Source of the DNA: Candidatus Scybalomonas excrementavium | GTDB taxonomy: Bacteria > Bacillota > Clostridia > Lachnospirales > Lachnospiraceae | Assembly: GCA_017694765.1 (NCBI GenBank) | Contig: JADIML010000188.1 | Location: 1 to 5,056 of the forward strand | Length of the DNA stretch: 5,056 nucleotides | Direction of reading: 5' to 3' | Shown here: piece by piece, positions 1-4,144 of the stretch | Layout of the letters: every line of letters begins with the position of its first letter | Position numbering within the stretch: the stretch's first letter is position 1 | Notes under the pieces: model-generated | The model's database searches: none | What the model was told of the DNA's origin: nothing | The model's input: only the letters and a program-made list of their open reading frames with translations | Made by a program: the position numbers and the translations under genes

Positions 1-690
1 TAAATCATAACGAATACAAAGCTGTGGAACTGTCACATGATATTTTTCAGCCATTTTGGCAATTTCTGCATTTTTCAAAATTTCTCCATGAGCCACAGGA
101 GAGTACGCTTCTACTAAAATATCTTTTTGACGGCAATATTCCATTAAATCCATAGGTGTATTTCCGATATGAACAAGAAGCTGATTTACCATCGGTGCAA
201 CGGTACAAGAAGAAAGAATATTTTCAATATCTTCTTCCTTAAAATTAGAGATACCGATTGCTCTTAACTTCCCAGCCTTATAGGCATCTTCTAGCGCCCT
301 CCATGCTTCCTGATTTCCTTTTGCATAATCACCGCCTCGAAAATCTGCCCATGGCTGTGGACTATGAATCAACATAAGATCAATATAATCAAGCCCTAAC
401 TTTTGCAAAGAACCATCGATTGCCTTTACCGCTTCCTCATATGTTTTTATTTCAGCTGCTAGTTTTGTAGTAACAAATAGCTCCTCTCTAGGAACACCAC
501 AGCTTCGAATTCCTTCTCCAACTCCTCGCTCATTTTCATAAACCTGTGCCGTATCAATATGTCGATACCCTAATTTCACAGCTTCACAAACAGCTGTTGC
601 TACTTGATCGTTTGAAATAAACCATGTTCCCAGTCCTAACTTAGGGATTTTCACTCCATTTGAAAGAGTATATGTTTCTTCTAAAATCAT
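1..690 (-). CDS. Aldo/keto reductase, C-terminus beyond the window
   Basis: A cytosolic NAD(P)H-dependent carbonyl reductase of the aldo/keto reductase superfamily. It resembles the small prokaryotic 2,5-diketo-D-gluconate reductase-like group; the true substrate cannot be read from sequence. The frame is open for 230 codons from ATG at 690 to the window edge, without a stop. The N-terminus LSNGVKIPKLGLGTW is the family signature. The catalytic tetrad is present: Asp46 and Tyr51 in HIDTAQVYENE, Lys76 in VTTKL and His109 in LMLIHSP. GKLRAIGISNF (about 143-153) and LVEAYSPVAHG (about 193-203) are further conserved strands and loops. The family is usually about 270-290 residues, so roughly 50 are missing. 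AGGAG lies 10 bases before the ATG. It sits 81 bp behind the flavodoxin on the same strand with no clear promoter or terminator between, so co-transcription is likely. Confidence 0.93.
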   Translation of the reverse strand, partial: MILEETYTLSNGVKIPKLGLGTWFISNDQVATAVCEAVKLGYRHIDTAQVYENERGVGEGIRSCGVPREELFVTTKLAAEIKTYEEAVKAIDGSLQKLGLDYIDLMLIHSPQPWADFRGGDYAKGNQEAWRALEDAYKAGKLRAIGISNFKEEDIENILSSCTVAPMVNQLLVHIGNTPMDLMEYCRQKDILVEAYSPVAHGEILKNAEIAKMAEKYHVTVPQLCIRYDL

Positions 691-771
691 AAGATTCTTG
701 CTCCTTTCTATTCACAATCTATGGATCATTCCTGTATCTGAAAGCTAGACAGAACACAATCCATCTATTTT

Positions 772-1293
772 CTATGAATTTACTCCTTTATTTGTAAGCC
801 ATTTTCGAATCAATATCTCAGAATTGCTGACACTGCTACCACGGATTGCTAACCCTTTCTCAACCTTTGCTCCTGGACAAATACGCCGAATGTCTTCTTC
901 ACTCGTTCCTAATCCACTTCCTTCATGGGTACAAAAAGGTCGAATCGTTTTTCCTGTAAACTCAAAATATTCTAGAAAGGTACAGACTGCCATCGGCATG
1001 GTGCTCCAATAGTTCGGATATCCTAAATAAATCACATCATATTTGCTTAGACTTTCTGGATATTGCTTTAACTTAGGTCTAGCATTCCGCCGTTGATCTG
1101 CCTGAGCCTGTGCAATGCATTCATTATAATCCTTGGAATATTCTTGCAAAGGTTCTATCTGAAATACATCAGCCCCTGTCAACTGTTGGATAATACTAGC
1201 AGCTATTTCTGTATTACCCATTTTTAAATCACGGATAACACCATTTACATAATTTTCATGCTTTCTAGAAAAATAAGCAATCAATTCTGCCAT
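772..1293 (-). CDS. Flavodoxin (flavodoxin_4-like, FMN-binding)
   Basis: A 173-residue flavodoxin-fold protein, complete, with AGAGGAG 8 bases before the ATG. The N-terminal strand IAYFSRKHENYVNG (5-18), continuing to GNTE (26-29), is the FMN phosphate-binding loop. This form, with an insert before GNTE, is typical of the Firmicutes flavodoxin_4 group rather than of classical long- or short-chain electron-transfer flavodoxins. YLGYPNYWSTMP (89-100) and THEGSGLG (122-129) match the two loops that contact the isoalloxazine ring. The length fits the group (about 155-180). Such proteins are often encoded beside aldo/keto reductases and LysR regulators. A role in redox or quinone/carbonyl stress is inferred from that context only; no partner can be named. 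It is the first gene of a probable two-gene unit with the reductase. Confidence 0.92.
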   Translation of the reverse strand: MAELIAYFSRKHENYVNGVIRDLKMGNTEIAASIIQQLTGADVFQIEPLQEYSKDYNECIAQAQADQRRNARPKLKQYPESLSKYDVIYLGYPNYWSTMPMAVCTFLEYFEFTGKTIRPFCTHEGSGLGTSEEDIRRICPGAKVEKGLAIRGSSVSNSEILIRKWLTNKGVNS

Positions 1294-1324
1294 TTACACC
1301 ACTCCTCTCTTACTTTCCATCCTT

Positions 1325-1353
1325 ATTATAATCCCATTTTTATTGACATGGAA
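1325..1353 (-). promoter_or_regulatory. Putative promoter of the flavodoxin/reductase unit
   Basis: On the minus strand a perfect TATAAT -10 box lies at 1325-1330. A weak -35 candidate, TTCCAT, lies at 1348-1353 with a 17-base spacer. Initiation near 1318 would give a leader of about 25 bases before the flavodoxin ATG at 1293. The poor -35 would fit a promoter needing an activator, which is what LysR-type regulators usually do at divergent targets; this is inference. Confidence 0.6.
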
Positions 1354-1371
1354 TCTCCCAAATGTTATTTT
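1343..1371 (+). promoter_or_regulatory. Putative promoter of the LysR-type gene
   Basis: A consensus TTGACA at 1343-1348 is followed, after a 17-base spacer, by TATTTT at 1366-1371. This keeps the first, second and last bases of the -10 consensus. Initiation near 1378 would leave about 30 bases of leader, including AAAGGG at 1394-1399 as the ribosome binding site for ATG 1409. The -35 box overlaps the -35 region of the divergent flavodoxin promoter at 1348-1353, so the two promoters would compete for polymerase. Confidence 0.6.
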
Positions 1372-1377
1372 AGTATT

Positions 1378-1388
1378 AACTTAAAGTT
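1378..1388. promoter_or_regulatory. Possible operator: AACTT-A-AAGTT palindrome
   Basis: A perfect 5-1-5 palindrome lies at the expected transcription start of the LysR-type gene. LysR regulators commonly bind interrupted dyads next to their own gene, so this could be an autoregulatory site. The dyad is short and AT-rich, so chance is a real alternative, and the classical T-N11-A spacing is not clearly met. Confidence 0.25.
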
Positions 1389-1408
1389 TATATAAAGGGT
1401 AGTGTGTT

Positions 1409-1869
1409 ATGTTTAATCCTCAACTCACTGTCTTTGTTTCTGTGGTAGACTGTGGCAGTTTTACAAAAGCCGCAGAAAGTCTCTTTATTTCTCCTACGGC
1501 TGTGATGAAACAGATCAATTCCCTAGAAAAACATCTTGAAATATCAGATTTATACGGGGAAACACTCATGATGGTGGCAGAAGGTGATTCTGGCGTAAAT
1601 GATTTTATCCGAAACGATCTAAACCGAAATCATCCAGCAATCCAAATTGAAGACACTCCACATTTTTATGATATCTCTGTCTTTAACCGCTGTGCAGAAA
1701 CCAATAATGTGCTGCTTACATTGGAATGTTGGAAGAGGTACATCCAGCCCTCGTCACAATTCCAGTAAAATGGGATTACAGTAGCCCTTATGGCTTGTTA
1801 TATGCACTTAATTCATCAGAAGATGTGCAAAGATTTGTTGAGCGGATACAGGAAATTCAAAGAAAATAA
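1409..1869 (+). pseudogene. LysR-family transcriptional regulator, internally deleted and frameshifted
   Basis: The reading frame from ATG 1409 begins with a typical LysR winged helix-turn-helix: QLTVFVSVVDCGSFTKAAE, then LFISPTAVMKQINSLEKHLE to about residue 44. Instead of the usual wing, linker and first effector subdomain, it passes directly into SDLYGETLMMVAEGDSGVND (46-65). That motif normally lies deep in the effector-binding domain, so roughly 140 residues of a usual 290-300 appear lost in frame near nt 1541-1548. A second lesion follows LTLECW: the frame runs to a stop at 1766-1768. Adding one G beside TGG (1730-1732) restores EEVHPALVTIPVKWDYSSPYG and a tail ending IQEIQRK at TAA 1867-1869, as family members end. 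It presumably once controlled the divergent flavodoxin/reductase genes. The DNA-binding half could still be made; ligand sensing should be lost. Confidence 0.85.
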
Positions 1870-1912
1870 TTCGCTTTCGAAACGAATAGAGAAACCTACC
1901 ATTTATAAGAGT

Positions 1913-1940
1913 CAAGACCACCGGCTTAGCCGGTGGCTTG
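1913..1940. repeat. IS right-end hairpin
   Basis: CCACCGGC (1918-1925) pairs with GCCGGTGG (1929-1936) around a TTA loop. The stem extends by CAAG (1913-1916) with CTTG (1937-1940), with A1917 bulged, giving 12 pairs. A bulged base in the subterminal stem is characteristic of IS200/IS605 ends recognised by TnpA. It starts 43 bases after the end of the LysR remnant and could also terminate its transcript, though no long T-run follows. Confidence 0.8.
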
Positions 1941-1944
1941 TTCT

Positions 1945-2042
1945 AGCCCTATAAGGGCTCTTTAGCGGCTCTAGAGTCTAAAGACTCATCGAATGGTTCA
2001 CCAGTCGCAACATCATTTACTCACTAAGTCCTAAAGGACTTA
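1945..2042. repeat. Series of short perfect palindromes at the IS right end
   Basis: Three perfect palindromes lie between the right-end hairpin and the tnpA stop: AGCCCT-ATA-AGGGCT (1945-1959), GAGTCT-AA-AGACTC (1974-1987) and TAAGTCCT-AA-AGGACTTA (2025-2042). The last ends 2 bases from the tnpA stop codon at 2045-2047. All have very short AT loops. They are non-coding on both strands as far as I can see. They may fold during single-strand excision, or stabilise or terminate the tnpA transcript; neither role is shown. Confidence 0.7.
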
Positions 2043-2044
2043 TA

Positions 2045-2515
2045 CTACTTGTTTCCTTTTACTGGCTCTCCCGTAAACGGGTCAATGTACTCTTTTAATG
2101 TCATTTGATCATATTCTAAATCTTCTTTTAATTGGTTTTGAATATACTCTTCTATCTTTTTTGCATTTTTTCCTACCGTGTCTACATAATACCCTCTGCA
2201 CCAAAAATGTCGATTTCCATATTTGTATTTTAAATTTGCATGCCTTTCAAATATCATAAGTGTACTTTTACCTCTTAGATATCCCATAAAACTTGAAACA
2301 CTTATGCTAGGCGGAATTTCTACTAGCATATGCACATGATCTGGACATATTTCTCCTTGTATTATTTTTACTTTTTTTCTTTTACAAAGTGTACTTAATA
2401 TATTTGCAATATCCTGTCTTAATTGTCCATATGCTACTTTTCTACGGAACTTTGGTGCAAAAACAATATGATATTTACAATTCCATTTTGTATGTGATAA
2501 ACTATTAGTATCCAT
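2045..2515 (-). CDS. tnpA: IS200/IS605-family transposase TnpA (Y1 HUH)
   Basis: A 156-residue single-strand transposase of the HUH/Y1 (REP-associated Y1) family, which cuts and rejoins the top strand at the IS ends through a 5'-phosphotyrosine. The N-terminus SLSHTKWNCKYHIVFAPKFRR (5-25) is the IS200 signature. The metal-binding HUH motif is CPDHVHMLVEIPP, with His60 and His62. FWCRGYYVDTVG (104-115) precedes the catalytic helix, where IEEYIQNQ places the nucleophile at Tyr124. The length is about that of family members (130-155), all key residues are present and there is no frameshift, so it should be active. The start is supported by AAAGGAGG 10 bases upstream. Translation is probably limited by the leader fold described at 2523-2580. 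Confidence 0.96.
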   Translation of the reverse strand: MDTNSLSHTKWNCKYHIVFAPKFRRKVAYGQLRQDIANILSTLCKRKKVKIIQGEICPDHVHMLVEIPPSISVSSFMGYLRGKSTLMIFERHANLKYKYGNRHFWCRGYYVDTVGKNAKKIEEYIQNQLKEDLEYDQMTLKEYIDPFTGEPVKGNK

Positions 2516-2522
2516 TTAGATA

Positions 2523-2580
2523 AAACCTCCTTTGTTTTGATGCGGTTGGCGAACCACTATCATTATAACATTGGAGGTCT
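2523..2580 (-). promoter_or_regulatory. Leader inverted repeat that could sequester the tnpA ribosome binding site
   Basis: In minus-strand RNA, AGACCUCC (2573-2580) can pair over 8 positions (one G-U) with GGAGGUUU (2523-2530), which contains the tnpA Shine-Dalgarno. Further helix is possible inside: UGUU with AACA, and a GUGGUU-CGCC-AACCGC hairpin at roughly 2543-2558. The upstream arm lies above the tnpA -10 box, so a transcript started at the element's own promoter would lack it. Only RNA entering from outside would fold and hide the site. Analogous 5' stem-loop repression is known for IS200 of enteric bacteria; its operation here is inferred. Confidence 0.65.
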
Positions 2581-2591
2581 TTTTCTGTAAG
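2562..2591 (-). promoter_or_regulatory. Putative tnpA promoter
   Basis: On the minus strand a perfect TATAAT lies at 2562-2567. The best -35 candidate is CTTACA (2586-2591), 18 bases away and matching 4 of 6 consensus bases. The expected start near 2555 falls just ahead of the inner leader hairpin. A good -10 with a poor -35 suits the low expression usual for this IS family. Confidence 0.5.
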
Positions 2592-2604
2592 CTTAAGCAT
2601 TTTT

Positions 2605-2632
2605 AACCACCCGCATAGCAGGTGGTTTTTTT
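2605..2632 (+). terminator. IS left-end hairpin, also a plus-strand terminator shape
   Basis: AACCACC (2605-2611) pairs with GGTGGTT (2621-2627); inner pairs on the minus strand extend this to about 10 bp around a TAT loop. It is the subterminal left-end hairpin expected upstream of tnpA, separated by about 100 bases from its start codon as in other IS200 elements. On the plus strand it is followed by an unbroken run of seven T (2626-2632). It therefore has intrinsic-terminator form for transcription leaving the element antisense to tnpA. Confidence 0.7.
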
Positions 2633-2701
2633 GTTCCTCAAAGTTCCGTTTCTCTTTTGAGAAACTTCACAATGAGTAACTGGCTATCAAAGCCAAACAA
2701 C
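2633..2701. other. Short intergenic stretch with small hairpins
   Basis: No gene is visible between the IS and the Rpn terminator. There is one perfect 7-bp hairpin, GTTTCTC-TTTT-GAGAAAC (2648-2665), and a smaller TGGCT-ATCAA-AGCCA (2681-2695). Neither has a clear T-run in the useful direction. Confidence 0.45.
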
Positions 2702-2737
2702 AAAAAAAGCCAGTAGATTGTTACGTCTACTGGCTTT
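2702..2737 (-). terminator. Intrinsic terminator of the Rpn-family remnant
   Basis: A 12-bp perfect stem (2706-2717 with 2726-2737) encloses an 8-base loop. On the minus strand it is followed by a run of seven T (2702-2708 read in reverse). It starts 9 bases after the stop codon of the minus-strand reading frame at 2747. It is the strongest terminator in the window and would also shield the IS from most minus-strand read-through. Confidence 0.88.
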
Positions 2738-2746
2738 CGCTCTTTT

Positions 2747-3040
2747 CTATTCTTTATCTTCTATTCTAGCTTTTAAGTATTGTTCAATTAGTTCTTTTGA
2801 TAATTCAAGTTTTTTAGCAACAAAATCAAAATCTATTCCACTTTCAATCATAATTTTTGCAGCTTCTAACTTACCTTCCTCTTTTCCAATATTATAAATA
2901 CCTTCTGATAAATTACACATGGTATCAACCCCTTCCTTTAATTGCTCATTTTCATCAAACTTAAAATATTTCTTCAGCCTTCGTTTCTTGTCTTCTAAAG
3001 ATAATCTATCAAAAAATGCATGTATTGAAAATACCCCCAA
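2747..3040 (-). pseudogene. C-terminal remnant of a Rpn-family nuclease/putative transposase (PD-(D/E)XK)
   Basis: The 97-codon frame reads as the tail of Rpn-like proteins (the PDDEXK transposase-like family common in Lachnospiraceae, usually about 280-320 residues). It has SIHAFFDRLSLEDKKRRLKK, then a linker, then EGVDTMCNLSEGIYNIGKEEGKLEAAKIMIESG and a helix-turn-helix-like end, DFVAKKLELSKELIEQYL. The catalytic N-terminal PD-(D/E)XK domain is absent. In-frame sequence above it meets a TGA at 3053-3055. The only start in the N-terminal part is TTG at 3038-3040, with no good ribosome binding site, inside the arm of an inverted repeat. I therefore read it as a truncated remnant, not a gene. 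The alternative, an expressed small protein from ATG at 2918-2920 (57 residues, preceded by AAAGGAAGGGG), cannot be excluded. Family assignment is from remembered motif style. Confidence 0.7.
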
Positions 3041-3083
3041 AGTAGATTTTTCTCATTCACCATTTCTACTTTAGAGGTATCTT
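3028..3083 (-). repeat. 19-bp inverted repeat, fully paired as minus-strand RNA
   Basis: The arms at 3028-3046 and 3065-3083 enclose an 18-base loop. In minus-strand RNA all 19 positions pair, three of them as G-U. In plus-strand RNA the same three become A-C mismatches. The downstream arm ends in a short UUUU. It lies about 40 bases below the endoglucanase stop, so it may act as that gene's terminator or 3' stabiliser. It also overlaps the broken edge of the Rpn remnant, so a mobile-element end is an alternative. Confidence 0.7.
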
Positions 3084-3092
3084 ATCAATCAA

Positions 3093-3111
3093 ATACAAAA
3101 CTCTTTTGTAT
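3093..3111 (-). terminator. Possible terminator hairpin after the endoglucanase gene
   Basis: ATACAAAA (3093-3100) and TTTTGTAT (3104-3111) form an 8-bp AT-rich stem with a 3-base loop, 13 bases past the endoglucanase stop. On the minus strand only an interrupted T stretch follows, so termination would be weak alone. Together with the larger fold at 3028-3083 it could end the transcript. Confidence 0.45.
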
Positions 3112-3124
3112 CGCTTTATTCTAT

Positions 3125-4135
3125 TTATTTTGTATAGATCTTAACAAGCCATTTCCCTTGTTCTGTTAAATCAGCTCTTGTCCAACCACTTGTTTTACTG
3201 GAAGTGGATTTAATTAGTGCTGAGCTTTCATTTTTATTACATAAACTCCAACATACTCGACCAATTTTGTATTTATCAAGCAGTTTCATCCAAGCATTTC
3301 CTTCTTGTTTACTAATCACACCATTTCCAGCTGCATCGCTAATTCCAAATTCGGTTACAACAACTGGTAAACCTTGTTTTACAGCTGCTTCTAGCTTATT
3401 TCTTAAATCTTGCTTATGGGTGGAAGCATAAAAATGGAAGGAGTAAGCAATGTTTGTTCCAGAAACTTTAGAGTTGACTGCCTCATTGACATCCTGACTC
3501 CATGTTGGTGTTCCTACAAAAATAATCGCTTTTTTATTAACACTGCGAATTGTTTTTACAATGCTATTAGCATATTTTTTAATATTGCTCCAATTTCCTT
3601 CACTTCCATTTGGTTCATTACAAATCTCAAATAAAACATTTTTCTTATTTTTATATTTTGTTGCCATTTCTTTAAAAAAGGCTTTGGCTTCTTTTTGGTA
3701 AGTCAATGGATTTCCATCGCTTAAAATGTGCCAATCGATAATGACATACATTCCTAAGTTACTTGCATATCGAACACCATTATCGATTATTTTCTTTAAG
3801 TCTTTTTTATTTTGAGAACTTCCTGTGCAATATCCATTATATTCTGCTGTATACATAGATAATCGGATTGTATTTACTCCCCATTTATCTCTTAATGTTT
3901 GAAAGGCTTTTTGATTGACATATTGTGGAAACCAATTGATCCCATGAGTGGAAACACCTTTGATTACAAATGGTTTGCCATGTTCATTTACGATTTTACT
4001 TCCTTTTACTTGTAATCTGCCATTTTTTGATACTGGGGTTGCTTTTGCAAACACAGTTGCTGGAACTAGCAATGCAATAACAAGACAGATCGTACATGCC
4101 ATTTTTAATTTTTGTACTACTTTTTTCATATTCAT
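3125..4135 (-). CDS. Secreted endoglucanase (cellulase), glycoside hydrolase family 5, subfamily 2-like
   Basis: A 336-residue extracellular beta-1,4-endoglucanase that should cut internal cellulose or related beta-glucan bonds with retention. A signal peptide covers residues 1-30: a basic MNMKKVVQKLK start, a hydrophobic core, then ATVFA before KA as a likely signal peptidase I site. The mature part is one TIM-barrel with GH5 landmarks in order: IKGVSTHGINWF (58-69), Arg91 in NTIRLSMYTAEYNG, IIDWHILSDGNP with His135, FEICNEPNG with acid/base Glu174, YSFHFYA with His234 and Tyr236, VVVTEFG with nucleophile Glu262, and Trp296 in VCWSL. It resembles Bacillus Cel5A throughout. It has no carbohydrate-binding module, dockerin, S-layer or sortase signal, so it is a stand-alone secreted enzyme. 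AAAGGA lies 4 bases before ATG 4135 and 10 before the in-frame ATG at 4129, so initiation at the third residue (MKKVV) is equally plausible. It starts 9 bp after the pepT stop. Confidence 0.95.
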   Translation of the reverse strand: MNMKKVVQKLKMACTICLVIALLVPATVFAKATPVSKNGRLQVKGSKIVNEHGKPFVIKGVSTHGINWFPQYVNQKAFQTLRDKWGVNTIRLSMYTAEYNGYCTGSSQNKKDLKKIIDNGVRYASNLGMYVIIDWHILSDGNPLTYQKEAKAFFKEMATKYKNKKNVLFEICNEPNGSEGNWSNIKKYANSIVKTIRSVNKKAIIFVGTPTWSQDVNEAVNSKVSGTNIAYSFHFYASTHKQDLRNKLEAAVKQGLPVVVTEFGISDAAGNGVISKQEGNAWMKLLDKYKIGRVCWSLCNKNESSALIKSTSSKTSGWTRADLTEQGKWLVKIYTK

Positions 4136-4144
4136 TCATTCCTT

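Larger units (their letters stand above)
1905..2635 (-). mobile_element. IS200/IS605-family insertion sequence, tnpA only
   Basis: An element of about 0.7 kb is defined by an intact Y1/HUH transposase flanked by subterminal stem-loops: left-end hairpin at 2605-2627 and right-end hairpin at 1913-1940, relative to minus-strand tnpA. There is no TnpB or IscB gene. The absence of terminal inverted repeats and target duplications is normal for this family, which moves as single-stranded DNA through hairpin recognition. The exact ends cannot be set from one copy; the limits given are estimates a few bases outside the hairpins. It sits between the decayed LysR gene and the Rpn remnant and interrupts no recognisable gene. 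Confidence 0.85.

Noticed and set aside
721..764. ATGGAT/ATCCAT inverted repeat between flavodoxin and reductase genes
   Set aside because: Six pairs with a loop of over 30 bases and no T-run are too weak for a terminator or operator call.
824..1012. Plus-strand open frame opposite the flavodoxin gene
   Set aside because: It is fully antisense to a well-supported flavodoxin, has no recognisable motif and has no ribosome binding site of note.
1905..2635. TnpB/IscB nuclease or omega-RNA-type guide within the IS
   Set aside because: The element has room only for tnpA, and no RuvC or HNH motif occurs on either strand. The right-end palindromes alone do not justify calling a guide RNA.
1889..2665. 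GAGAAAC on both sides of the IS (1889-1895 and 2659-2665) as a target duplication
   Set aside because: IS200/IS605 elements do not create target duplications. The second copy is part of a local hairpin, and a 7-base match in AT-rich DNA is unremarkable.
3204..3634. Two plus-strand open frames opposite the endoglucanase gene
   Set aside because: They are shadows of the GH5 coding frame, with cysteine/phenylalanine-rich, low-information translations.
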